Source of the DNA: DATBIO01 sp036556965
GTDB lineage: Bacteria > Acidobacteriota > Vicinamibacteria > Fen-336
NCBI GenBank assembly: GCA_036556965.1
Contig: DATBIO010000101.1
Span: 1 to 18,373, forward strand
Direction: 5' to 3'
Length of the DNA stretch: 18,373 nucleotides
The notes beneath the pieces are model-generated. The model did not search any database and was not told the origin of the DNA. It was given only the letters and a program-made list of their open reading frames with translations. Below are positions 7,220-14,231 of this stretch, one piece after another. Made by a program: the position numbers and the translations under genes. Numbering within the stretch: position 1 is the first letter of the stretch; each line of letters begins with the position of its first letter.

Positions 7220-8601
7220 GCCGCCAGGTCCTGGCCATCGCCGCCGCCGCCTCTCTCGGCGTGATGTCCGCCCTCCTGCTCCAGGGCTCCGCCCTGGGCG
7301 CGCCGGGGCGGCGGGCGGCGGGGCTGTTCGTGGCCGTATTCGTGCTGTGGGCCACGGAGGCGGTGCCGGTGGCGGTGACCGCGCTCCTCGCCGTGGCCCT
7401 GCAGCCGGTGCTCGGAATCGAGGGCGTGCGCGGCGCCTTCGCCTCCTTCATGAGCCCGGTCTTCTTCTTCGTTCTGGCCATGTTCTTCCTGGCCGGGGCC
7501 ATGACCGCCTCCGGGGTGGAGCGCCGCTTCGCCCTCTGGCTGCTGGCGCGCGCGGGGAGCGACCCGCGCCGCGTCCTCCTCGCCCTCATGGCGGGCACGG
7601 CCGCCATCTCCACCGTCGTGTCGGACGTGCCCGCCTGCGCGATCTTCATGTCCGTGGCCCTGGGTGTCCTCGCGCGGGCGGGCCTCCTCCCGGGCTCGTC
7701 CTTCGGCAAGGCGGTCATGATGGGGATCCCCATCGCGTCCCTGATCGGGGGCGTGGCCACGCCCGCGGGCAGCGCCATCAACGTGCTCGGGATCTACCTG
7801 ATCGAGGAGCACGCGAAGCTGCGGGTGCCGTTCCTGTCCTGGACGGCGATCGGGCTGCCCATGGTGCTCCTGCTGCTGCCCGTGGCCTGGTGGGTCCTCC
7901 AGCGCGCCTGCCCGCCCGAGATGGCCTCCATCGGCGACGGGGCGGAGGTGGCGCGGGACCGCGCGGCCCTGGGGCCGCTCTCCGTGGCGGAGAAGAAGGT
8001 GCTGGGGCTGTTCGGGGTGCTGATCGTGCTGTGGGTGGCGAGCACCTGGGTGAGGGCCCTGGACGTCTCGCTGGTGGCCCTGGTGGGCTCCCTGGCCCTC
8101 TTCCTCCCCGGCATGAGGCTGCTGACCTGGGACCGGGCGCAGAAGGGCGTGGGCTGGGAGGCCCTCTTCGTGATCGGCGGCGTGACCGCGCTGGGGTCGG
8201 CCTCCGTGCGCACGGGCCTGGCCAGGTGGATGGTGGACGCGGCCCTGGGCGGGATGACGGACTGGAGCGCGGTCTGGGTGGTGGCCGCCATCAGCGCCTT
8301 CACGGTGGTGGTGCACCTGGCGCTGCCCATCGCCCCCGTCATCAACTCGGTCCTGATCCCGCCCATCGTGGTCCTGGCGGCGGCCGCCCACCAGAACCCC
8401 GTGCTCTACGCGCTGCCCGTGGCCTTCACCGCCTCCTGCGCGTTCCTGCTGCCCCTCGACGCGGTGCCCCTGGTCACCTACGGCAAGGGCTACTACCGCA
8501 TGTTCGACATGCTGCGGCCGGGGGCGGTGATCAGCCTCATCTGGGTGGTCTGGATGACCTTCCTGATCCTGGTCCTCGGCCCGCGGCTCGGCTTCGTCTA
8601 G
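7216..8601 (+). CDS. DASS/SLC13-type anion (dicarboxylate/sulfate) transporter
   Basis: This is a polytopic membrane protein with about 11 helices. Family hallmarks, numbered from the GTG at 7261, are WATEAVP (30-36), an IGGVATPAGSAINVLG substrate/cation loop (162-177), the second-half loop LALPIAPVINSVLIPP (353-368) and FLLPLDAVPLVTYGKG near the end (395-410). DASS proteins usually move di- or tricarboxylates or sulfate with sodium; the substrate here cannot be read from sequence. The usual SNT motifs are altered. I prefer a CTG start at 7216. GGGAGG at 7203-7208 sits 7 bases before it, and the added residues complete a first membrane helix before WATEAVP. The conservative start is GTG 7261 (446 residues), which has no good ribosome binding site. 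The gene converges on pcaC and overlaps it by 65 bases, so pca metabolites such as dicarboxylates are a plausible but unproven link. Confidence 0.8.
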   Translation: MSRQVLAIAAAASLGVMSALLLQGSALGAPGRRAAGLFVAVFVLWATEAVPVAVTALLAVALQPVLGIEGVRGAFASFMSPVFFFVLAMFFLAGAMTASGVERRFALWLLARAGSDPRRVLLALMAGTAAISTVVSDVPACAIFMSVALGVLARAGLLPGSSFGKAVMMGIPIASLIGGVATPAGSAINVLGIYLIEEHAKLRVPFLSWTAIGLPMVLLLLPVAWWVLQRACPPEMASIGDGAEVARDRAALGPLSVAEKKVLGLFGVLIVLWVASTWVRALDVSLVALVGSLALFLPGMRLLTWDRAQKGVGWEALFVIGGVTALGSASVRTGLARWMVDAALGGMTDWSAVWVVAAISAFTVVVHLALPIAPVINSVLIPPIVVLAAAAHQNPVLYALPVAFTASCAFLLPLDAVPLVTYGKGYYRMFDMLRPGAVISLIWVVWMTFLILVLGPRLGFV

Positions 8602-8995
8602 CCCGGCCCCGCTCGGCCAGGACCTCCGCCGCCAGGTGGAAGGCCGCGTTGGCCGCGGGCAGCCCGCAGTACACGGCGGCCTGGAGCAGGACCTCCTTGA
8701 TCTGGCCGCGCGTCACGCCCGCCTCGAGGGCGGCCCGCAGGTGGAGCCGCAGCTCGTCGGCGCGGTTGAGGGCCACCATCATGGCGATGGTGAGCAGGCG
8801 GCGCGTGGGCCGCGGCAGGCCCGGCCGTGTCCAGACCTCGCCCCAGGCGTGCCGGGTGAGCATCTCCTGGAACTCCGCGTCGAGGGAGGTGCGCCGGGCG
8901 AGCGCGCGCGCGACGTGGGCGTCCCCCAGCACCGCGCGCCGCACGGCCAGGCCGCGCCGGTGACGCTCGCGCTCGTGCAGCGGCGCCTTCCTCAC
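8537..8995 (-). CDS. pcaC: 4-carboxymuconolactone decarboxylase
   Basis: The 152-residue product matches PcaC of the carboxymuconolactone decarboxylase family (WGEVWTRPGLPRPTRRLLTI at 51-70, then ELRLHLRAALEAGVTRGQIK, EVLLQAAVYCGLPAANAAFH at 101-120). It converts 4-carboxymuconolactone to 3-oxoadipate enol-lactone with loss of CO2. The recognisable domain ends near residue 128. The last 21 or so residues are a low-complexity Arg/Gly/Ser tail encoded opposite the end of the transporter gene, which makes the protein longer than the usual 125-135 residues. The GTG start at 8995 overlaps the pcaD stop as GTGA. It is the last gene of the pca operon, and no terminator is visible beyond it. Confidence 0.9.
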   Translation of the reverse strand: MRKAPLHERERHRRGLAVRRAVLGDAHVARALARRTSLDAEFQEMLTRHAWGEVWTRPGLPRPTRRLLTIAMMVALNRADELRLHLRAALEAGVTRGQIKEVLLQAAVYCGLPAANAAFHLAAEVLAERGRARRSRAAGRGPGSGRSSRPPR

Positions 8996-9774
8996 GGGAG
9001 GAGGAAGCCCAGCAGCTCGGCGGTGAACCGCTCCGGCGCCTCCAGGTTGGAGAGGTGGGCGGCGGGCAGCTCCACGTAGCGCGCATCGGGGATCGCCTCC
9101 GCCAGGGCCTTGCCGTCCGCGGGAGGCGTGGCGCGGTCGCCGCTCCCCGCCACCACCAGCGTCGGGGCGCGGATGGCGCCGAGGGCGTCGCCGAGGTCGG
9201 CGTCGCGGATGGCCTCGCAGCACGCGACGTAGCCGTCCGCGGGCGCGGCTTCCAGGAGGCGCAGGGCGGCGGCGGCCGTCTCCGGCGCGCGGGCGCGGAG
9301 CTCGGGGGTGAGCCAGCGCTCGACCACCGCGGGGGCCACGCCGCGCATGCCGAGGCGCCGCACGCCGTCGATGCGCGCGTTCCAGGCCTCGGCGGTCCCG
9401 ATGCGCGCCGCCGTGTTGCACAGGACCAGCCTGTCCACGCGGGCGGGGGCGTGCGCGCCCAGCCACATCCCGACCATCCCGCCCATGGAGAGGCCGCAGA
9501 AGTGGACGCGCGCCAGGCCGAGGGCGTCGAGCAGCCCCAGCGCGTCGCGCGCGAGCTCCTCCAGCGAGTAGGGGCCGGAGGGCACGTCGGTGCGGCCGTG
9601 GCCGCGCGTGTCGTAGCGCAGCACGCGGAACCGCGGCTCGAGGGCGGGGAGCTGGGGGTCCCACATCGACATGTCGGCGCCCAGGGAGTGCGAGAGCACC
9701 ACCACGGGCGCGCCGTCGCTCCCCCCGAGCGCGTAGTGGACGCGCAGGCCGTCGACGCGCGCGAAGGCGCTCAC
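8992..9774 (-). CDS. pcaD: 3-oxoadipate enol-lactonase
   Basis: This 260-residue alpha/beta hydrolase hydrolyses 3-oxoadipate enol-lactone to 3-oxoadipate in the beta-ketoadipate pathway. The likely triad is Ser96 in GLSMGG, Asp213 in GSGDRATPP and His240 in AAHLSN. An SHSLGADMSMWDPQL oxyanion-loop segment is at about residues 28-42 and YDTRGHGRTD at 54-63, both typical of PcaD. The start is GTG at 9774, overlapping the pcaB stop by 4 bases (GTGA); the 3' end overlaps pcaC the same way. The long upstream open frame on this strand is a shadow inside pcaB. Assignment as PcaD rather than a generic hydrolase rests on both sequence and position between pcaB and pcaC. Confidence 0.92.
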   Translation of the reverse strand: MSAFARVDGLRVHYALGGSDGAPVVVLSHSLGADMSMWDPQLPALEPRFRVLRYDTRGHGRTDVPSGPYSLEELARDALGLLDALGLARVHFCGLSMGGMVGMWLGAHAPARVDRLVLCNTAARIGTAEAWNARIDGVRRLGMRGVAPAVVERWLTPELRARAPETAAAALRLLEAAPADGYVACCEAIRDADLGDALGAIRAPTLVVAGSGDRATPPADGKALAEAIPDARYVELPAAHLSNLEAPERFTAELLGFLLP

Positions 9775-11135
9775 CCGCGCGCGCTCCCTGGGGGCGCGGC
9801 GGCGTCGTGGGCGGCCAGCGCGCGCTCCACCAGCCGGCCGGCGGCGCCCAGGTACGCTCCGGGCTCGAACAGGCGCGCGAGGGCGGCGGCGTCCAGGTGC
9901 GCGGTCACGCGGGGGTCGGCGGCGAGGACGTCGCGCAGGTGCGTGCCTTCCTGCCGGACCCGCGCGCACGCCTCCGCGACGAGGGCGTGCGCCGCCCCCC
10001 GCCCCAGGCCGCGGCCGAGCGCCATCTGGACGGCCTCCGCGCAGACCAGGCCGCGGGACGCCTCGAGGTTCTCCCGCATCCGCGCCGTGTCCACCTCGAG
10101 GCCGGCCAGGGCGTCGGTCAGGTGGTGGAGCGCACCTCCCGCCAGGCGGACGACCTCGGGCAGCGTCTCCCACTCGGCGTGCCAGCCCCCGAGACCGCGC
10201 TCCCCTTCCTGGCCCATGGCGGCGAGCATCGTGCCCGCCAGGGCGGGCACGCGCGCGGCCGCGGCGAGGGCCACCGCGCAGGCCACCGGGTTGCGCTTGT
10301 GGGGCAGCGTGGAGGAGCCGCCGCGGCCCTGGCCCGCCGGCTCGGACAGCTCCCCGACCTCCGTCTGCGCGCCCAGGGCGACGTCGCGCGCGACCTTGCC
10401 CAGCGTGCCCGTGAGGAGGGCGAGGGTGGTCGCCACCTCGGCCACGCGGTCGCGATGGGCGTGCCAGGGAAGCAGGGGGAGGACGAGGCCGAGCTCGTCC
10501 GCCACCGCCGCCGCCACCTCCAGGCCCTGGTCGCCCAGGGCGGCCAGGCTGCCCACGGCGCCGCCGAGCTGGAGGGCGAGGGCCCGGCCCCGCACCTCGG
10601 CCAGGCGCGCGCGGTGGCGGAGGACGGCGTCCAGCCATCCCGCCACCCGGAGGCCGAAGGTGGTGGGCAGGGCCTGCTGCATCCAGGTGCGCGCCACCGC
10701 GAGGGAGGCGCGGTGCTCGCGGGCCAGCCGCGCCAGGACCCCGGCCAGCCGCGCCAGCTCGCCGTCGATGCGCTCCAGGGATGCGCGCAGCTGCAGCACG
10801 AGGCCCGTGTCGATGGCGTCCTGGCTCGTGGCCCCCCAGTGCACGAAGCGCGCGGCCTCCGCGTCGTCCCGCGCCACGCGCTCGGTGAGGCGCGCCACCA
10901 GGGGCACGGCGAGGTTGCCCGCCGCGGCCGCGGCCCGCGCCAGCGCGGCGAGGTCGAAGTGCTCGGCGCGGCAGCACGCGGCGATGGCGGAGGCCGCCGC
11001 CGCCGGGATCAGGCCCGTCCGCGCCTCGGCCCGCGCCAGCGCGGCCTCGAAGTCGAGCATGCCCTGCACGCGCGCGGCGTCGGAGAACGCCTCGTCGAGC
11101 GCCTCCCAGCGGAAGAGGGGATCGAGCACGCTCAT
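9771..11135 (-). CDS. pcaB: 3-carboxy-cis,cis-muconate cycloisomerase
   Basis: This 454-residue member of the fumarase/aspartase superfamily lactonises 3-carboxy-cis,cis-muconate to 4-carboxymuconolactone. The superfamily signature is GSSTLPHKRNP at residues 273-283, and a second conserved patch is FVHWGATSQDAIDTG at 97-111, as in PcaB. Length is normal for bacterial PcaB. The start is ATG at 11135, with GAGGG a few bases upstream; the frame stays open further upstream only through pcaG. A 17-base gap separates it from pcaG, and its stop overlaps pcaD. Adenylosuccinate lyase is the nearest alternative, but the pca context and the HWGATSQD sequence argue for PcaB. Confidence 0.93.
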   Translation of the reverse strand: MSVLDPLFRWEALDEAFSDAARVQGMLDFEAALARAEARTGLIPAAAASAIAACCRAEHFDLAALARAAAAAGNLAVPLVARLTERVARDDAEAARFVHWGATSQDAIDTGLVLQLRASLERIDGELARLAGVLARLAREHRASLAVARTWMQQALPTTFGLRVAGWLDAVLRHRARLAEVRGRALALQLGGAVGSLAALGDQGLEVAAAVADELGLVLPLLPWHAHRDRVAEVATTLALLTGTLGKVARDVALGAQTEVGELSEPAGQGRGGSSTLPHKRNPVACAVALAAAARVPALAGTMLAAMGQEGERGLGGWHAEWETLPEVVRLAGGALHHLTDALAGLEVDTARMRENLEASRGLVCAEAVQMALGRGLGRGAAHALVAEACARVRQEGTHLRDVLAADPRVTAHLDAAALARLFEPGAYLGAAGRLVERALAAHDAAAPPGSARG

Positions 11136-11152
11136 GAGGCCCTCGCCGTGCC

Positions 11153-11716
11153 TCAGGCCTCGAAGAAGGCCGTCTCGTCCTGGCCCTGCAGGACGACGTT
11201 CCACTCGAGGACGCCGGGCCCCTTGCTCGTGGCGATCAGCGTCCCGCGGCGGCCGGGCTCGACCAGGCCCAGCACGAAGTCGCGGGCGTTGGCGGGCTCG
11301 TCGGGGAAGTAGAGGCGCGTGACGAGCCGCCGCAGCAGTCCGCGGGCGAACACGGAGACCACGAGGTGGGGCGCCTGCTTGTCGTCCCCGGGCCCCGGCA
11401 CGGGGCCGGGCTTGACGGTGGTGAAGGCGAAGCGGCCCTCCGCGTCGGTGGGCACGCGGCCGAAGCCGAGGAAGCGCAGGTCGACCGTCTTGTCCTGCGT
11501 GTCCTCGGGGTGCGCGTACTTCCCGCCGGCGTCGGCCTGCCACACCTCGAGGAGGGCGTCGGGCACGGGCAGGCCGTCGCCGTCGAGCACGCGGCCCTCG
11601 ATCCGCACGGCCTGCCCGGCCACGCCGCGGGGCGCGACCTCGGCCCGCGTGAGCCACGACAGGCCCAGCGAGAAGAAGGGGCCGACGGTCTGCGAGGGCG
11701 TGCGGGGGAGGCGCAC
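11153..11716 (-). CDS. pcaG: Protocatechuate 3,4-dioxygenase, alpha subunit
   Basis: The 187-residue product is the alpha subunit of the intradiol ring-cleaving dioxygenase that opens protocatechuate between its two hydroxyls. Visible features are TPSQTVGPFF at 6-15, LLEVWQADAGGKY (about 55-67) and QAPHLVVSVFARGLLRRL (114-131). The iron ligands lie in the beta subunit, and as expected the tyrosine/histidine ligand set is incomplete here. The GTG start at 11716 has GGGAGGG about 5 bases upstream and follows the pcaH stop by a single base. Alpha and beta chains normally assemble as repeated heterodimers, which fits their adjacent, coupled genes. Confidence 0.93.
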   Translation of the reverse strand: MRLPRTPSQTVGPFFSLGLSWLTRAEVAPRGVAGQAVRIEGRVLDGDGLPVPDALLEVWQADAGGKYAHPEDTQDKTVDLRFLGFGRVPTDAEGRFAFTTVKPGPVPGPGDDKQAPHLVVSVFARGLLRRLVTRLYFPDEPANARDFVLGLVEPGRRGTLIATSKGPGVLEWNVVLQGQDETAFFEA

Positions 11717-11717
11717 C

Positions 11718-12425
11718 TCAGCCCTCCCGGGGCGTGGCCTCGCGCCCGGCCAGCACGATGTCGAAGCGGTAGCCCAGGGCCTCCTCCGGGACCGTGGTCT
11801 CCCAGTCGAACAGGGAGACCAGGCGCGCGCGCGCCTTCTCGTCCGGGACGGAGTTGAAGATCGGGTCGCAGGGGAGCAGGGGGTCGCCGGGGAAGTACAT
11901 CTGGGTGACGAGGCGGGTGGCGAAGGCGGGCCCCAACACCGAGAAGTGGACGTGCGAAGGTCGCCAGGCGTTGTGGTGGTTCCGCCAGGGGTACGCTCCG
12001 GGCCGGACGGTCACGAAGCGGTAGCGGCCCTCGCCGTCGGTCAGGGCCCGGCCGCTGCCGGTGAAGTTCCGGTCGAGGGGCGCGTCGTGCTGGTCCGCCT
12101 CGTGGTCGTAGCGCCCGGCGGAGTTGGCCTGCCAGATCTCGACCAGGGTGTGCGGCACGCTGCGCCCGTCCTCGTCCAGCACGCGCCCGCTGATCACGAT
12201 CCGCTCGCCCAGGGGCGCGCCCGCGCGCTGCCGGGTGAGGTCGTCGCAGGCCGGGCCCTGCAGCACGTCGGCGCGGAAGCGGGGCCCCGTCACCTCGGAG
12301 AGCGTGTGGGGAACCGTGATGAGGGGCTGGCTCGGCGCGCGCCTCCGCGACGCCTGGTAGGGTGCGTGGAGGTGGCTCGGCTGCGTGCCCGGGTCCGGCC
12401 GCCGGTAGCCCGCGAGCCCCCTCAT
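11718..12425 (-). CDS. pcaH: Protocatechuate 3,4-dioxygenase, beta (iron-binding) subunit
   Basis: The 235-residue product is the catalytic beta subunit. By comparison with the Pseudomonas enzyme (Tyr108, Tyr147, His160, His162 of the beta chain), the non-haem Fe(III) ligands here are Tyr106 (GRYDH), Tyr145 (GAYPWRN), His158 and His160 (RPSHVHFS). All four are present. EIWQANSAGRY (96-106) and the N-terminal RGLAGYRRPDPGTQP stretch are also typical. The start is ATG at 12425; no other in-frame start and no Shine-Dalgarno sequence is seen upstream. A TATACT -10-like element ends 9 bases before the ATG, so the mRNA may be almost leaderless. It is the first gene of pcaHGBDC. No regulator gene of the PcaQ, PcaR or PcaU type lies beside it in the window. 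Confidence 0.95.
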   Translation of the reverse strand: MRGLAGYRRPDPGTQPSHLHAPYQASRRRAPSQPLITVPHTLSEVTGPRFRADVLQGPACDDLTRQRAGAPLGERIVISGRVLDEDGRSVPHTLVEIWQANSAGRYDHEADQHDAPLDRNFTGSGRALTDGEGRYRFVTVRPGAYPWRNHHNAWRPSHVHFSVLGPAFATRLVTQMYFPGDPLLPCDPIFNSVPDEKARARLVSLFDWETTVPEEALGYRFDIVLAGREATPREG

Positions 12426-12434
12426 GGCGGCGTG

Positions 12435-12440
12435 AGTATA
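12435..12440 (-). promoter_or_regulatory. Candidate -10 element (TATACT) for the pca operon
   Basis: Read on the minus strand, TATACT lies 9 bases before the pcaH ATG. A weak TTGCCG at 12465-12460 lies 19 bases upstream, slightly long for a -35 element. The predicted transcript would start within about 3 bases of the ATG. Confidence 0.4.
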
Positions 12441-12500
12441 GAGGACGCGTGCGGCGCGCCGGCAACCCGCGCGCGCGCGTCTTTCGCCGCGCGGACGCCG

Positions 12501-12509
12501 TGGTACAGT
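12501..12509 (+). promoter_or_regulatory. Candidate extended -10 element for the PAS gene
   Basis: TGGTACAGT carries a TGn extension directly before the hexamer TACAGT. Transcription would begin near 12516, giving a leader of about 25 bases that contains GGAG at 12526-12529 before the candidate CTG start at 12540. It is divergent from the pcaH element, 63 bases away. Confidence 0.4.
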
Positions 12510-12539
12510 GCCGGCTCTTCTTCCCCGGAGCCGAAAACG

Positions 12540-12989
12540 CTGGCGGAACCGACGCGCGACGAGCACCTGGCCCGACTCCGTGAGCACCAGGACCGGCTCG
12601 CGGAGGCGGCGAAGCGCGGCTTGACCGCGTTCCAGAGCGCCTTCGCCGACGCCCCCGCGGGCATCGCCGTCCACGAGTTCGACACCAGCGGCCGCATCAC
12701 CCGCGTCAACCGCGAGGAGCTGCGCATCCTGGGCTACGCCGAGGAGGACATGCTCGGCCGGCAGATCTGGGAGTTCGTGGTCATGCAGGACGTCTCCCGC
12801 GAGTCCGTCCAGAAGAAGCTGGCCGGCGAGAAGGACATCAAGCCCTTCGTGCGGACGTTCCGCAAGGCCGACGGGTCGGGCGTGGCCATGCTGCTCTTCG
12901 ACCGGAGGCTCTTCGACGCGCGGGGGACGCCGGTGGGAATCCGTACGGCCATGACGCCGATCCAGGAGGAGCCGGAGCCCACCCGCTGA
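12540..12989 (+). CDS. Free-standing PAS domain protein
   Basis: The product is 149 residues when read from a CTG at 12540. It has a short charged helix (about 9-28, coiled-coil-like) followed by one PAS domain at about 32-138 (FQSAFADAPAGIAVHEFDTS, then RVNREELRILGY, ADGSGVAMLLFDRRLFD). PAS domains bind small ligands or cofactors, or mediate dimerisation. No kinase, cyclase or DNA-binding output domain is present, so it must act through a partner. The only upstream in-frame standard start is GTG 12432, which lies before the candidate promoter and adds codons with an atypical share of A/T third positions (AGT, ATA, TCT, AAA). TTG 12621 would cut into the domain edge. GGAG lies 10 bases before the CTG. 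The gene is divergent from pcaH, so a role in pca control is conceivable but unproven. Confidence 0.75.
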   Translation: MAEPTRDEHLARLREHQDRLAEAAKRGLTAFQSAFADAPAGIAVHEFDTSGRITRVNREELRILGYAEEDMLGRQIWEFVVMQDVSRESVQKKLAGEKDIKPFVRTFRKADGSGVAMLLFDRRLFDARGTPVGIRTAMTPIQEEPEPTR

Positions 12990-13001
12990 AGGCCCCGCGC
13001 C

Positions 13002-13019
13002 GCGCGGCGGAAGCCGCGC
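13002..13019 (+). repeat. Perfect 7-bp stem with GGAA tetraloop before carA
   Basis: GCGCGGC, loop GGAA, GCCGCGC lies between the PAS stop and the TACAAT element of carA. The loop is a GNRA-type tetraloop. There is no T-tract after it. It could end the PAS transcript or act as an operator at the -35 position of the carA promoter. Confidence 0.4.
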
Positions 13020-13024
13020 CACGC

Positions 13025-13030
13025 TACAAT
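13025..13030 (+). promoter_or_regulatory. Candidate -10 element (TACAAT) for carA
   Basis: TACAAT is one base from consensus and lies 23 bases before the carA ATG. No -35 hexamer is visible; the -35 position falls inside the GC-rich hairpin at 13002-13019. Confidence 0.45.
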
Positions 13031-13053
13031 CAGCGCTCGAGCGAACCCTCCGC

Positions 13054-14175
13054 ATGGCTCCCAACGACAGGAAGGCGTGGCTGGCCCTCGAGGACGGCGT
13101 GTTCTTCGAGGGCAAGGGGTTCGGCGCGCGCGGCGTGACCACGGGCGAGGTCGTCTTCAACACCGCGCTCTGCGGGTACCAGGAGGTGCTCACCGACCCC
13201 TCCTACGCCGGCCAGATCGTCACCATGACGTACCCCCACATCGGCAACTACGGCGTCAACCTCGAGGACGTCGAGTCCGTGCGCCCCCAGGTGGCGGGCT
13301 TCGTGGTGCGCGAGGTCTCCACGCGCGCGTCCTCCTGGCGCGCCTCGGGCGAGCTGCACCGCTACCTCGAAGAGGCGAGCGTGGTCGGCATCAGCGAGAT
13401 CGACACGCGGGCGCTGACCCGCCACCTCCGCACGCAGGGGGCGCAGCGCGGCGTCATCTCCACGGAGACCGGCGACCGCGAGGCCCTGGTGCGGAAGGCG
13501 CGCGGGTCGCGCTCCATGGTCGGCCTCGACCTCGCGCGCGAGGTCACCTGCGAGGAGCCGTACGACGTGCGCGGCGCGGTGGGCGAGCGGCCCTACCGGG
13601 TGGTCGCCTACGACTTCGGCATGAAGCAGAACATCGGCCGCATGCTCGCCGCGGCCGGCTGCGAGGTCACGGTGGTGCCCGCCACCACCGGCGCGGCCGA
13701 GGTCCTGGCCTTGCGCCCCGACGGGGTGTTCCTGTCGAACGGCCCGGGCGACCCCGAGCCGTGCACCTACGCCATCGAGGCCAGCAAGGAGCTGATGGAC
13801 CGCGAGGTGCCGCTGTTCGGCATCTGCCTCGGCCACCAGATCCTCGGCCTGGCCTGCGGGGGCAAGACCTTCAAGCTCAAGTTCGGCCACCGCGGGGCCA
13901 ACCATCCCGTCAAGAACCTGCGCTCCGGCCAGGTCGAGGTCACCTCGCAGAACCACGGCTTCTCCGTGGACCCCGCCCTCTTCGACAAGCCCGAGTTCAT
14001 CCTCACCCACCTCAACCTCAACGACGGCACGGTGGAGGGCTTCCGCCACCGCGACCTGCCCGTGGTCTCCGTGCAGTACCACCCCGAGGCCAGCCCCGGG
14101 CCGCACGACTCGCACTACCTGTTCGGGGATTTCGTGAGCATGATGGCGGCGCGGCGAAAACCGAGGACCGCCTAG
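13054..14175 (+). CDS. carA: Carbamoyl-phosphate synthase small (glutaminase) subunit
   Basis: The 373-residue product hydrolyses glutamine and passes ammonia to CarB for carbamoyl phosphate synthesis, feeding pyrimidine and arginine pathways. The N-terminal CPSase small-chain domain (about 8-140) shows GEVVFNTALCGYQEVLTDPS at 31-50. The class I glutamine amidotransferase domain (about 181-365) shows the nucleophile Cys258 in GICLGHQ, and His343 and Glu345 in QYHPEA. FLSNGPGDPEP is also present. Length is normal. The start is ATG 13054; the Shine-Dalgarno sequence is weak, and TACAAT lies 23 bases upstream. Unusually, the next gene is not carB: three genes on the other strand intervene before carB at 16795. 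Confidence 0.97.
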   Translation: MAPNDRKAWLALEDGVFFEGKGFGARGVTTGEVVFNTALCGYQEVLTDPSYAGQIVTMTYPHIGNYGVNLEDVESVRPQVAGFVVREVSTRASSWRASGELHRYLEEASVVGISEIDTRALTRHLRTQGAQRGVISTETGDREALVRKARGSRSMVGLDLAREVTCEEPYDVRGAVGERPYRVVAYDFGMKQNIGRMLAAAGCEVTVVPATTGAAEVLALRPDGVFLSNGPGDPEPCTYAIEASKELMDREVPLFGICLGHQILGLACGGKTFKLKFGHRGANHPVKNLRSGQVEVTSQNHGFSVDPALFDKPEFILTHLNLNDGTVEGFRHRDLPVVSVQYHPEASPGPHDSHYLFGDFVSMMAARRKPRTA

Positions 14176-14179
14176 GCGG
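14168..14179 (+). repeat. 12-bp perfect palindrome over the carA stop codon
   Basis: CCGCCTAGGCGG contains the carA TAG (14173-14175). Together with the inverted repeat at 14216-14231 it brackets the short convergent gap. It may help end transcription, but no T-tract follows. Confidence 0.3.
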
Positions 14180-14215
14180 CTGGCCATCGCGATCTCGGCC
14201 GCAACAGGCCCACCC

Positions 14216-14231
14216 AGGCGCGTCCGCGCCT
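14216..14231 (-). terminator. Candidate terminator hairpin at the end of the barrel gene
   Basis: AGGCGCG-TC-CGCGCCT is a perfect inverted repeat (a 6-bp stem with a 4-base loop is sterically likely) overlapping the stop codon of the minus-strand barrel gene. It lies in a 54-bp gap between convergent genes, where a bidirectional stop is expected. A T-tract is missing on both strands. Confidence 0.3.

Noticed and set aside
6789..8963. A 724-codon plus-strand frame across the DUF1569 and transporter genes
   Set aside because: It crosses gene boundaries, is Pro/Arg/Gly-rich and has no recognisable motif. The real frames have clear family signatures.
9055..11322. Long plus-strand frames opposite the pca operon
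   Set aside because: They are shadows of pcaD, pcaB and pcaG, which are well supported on the minus strand.
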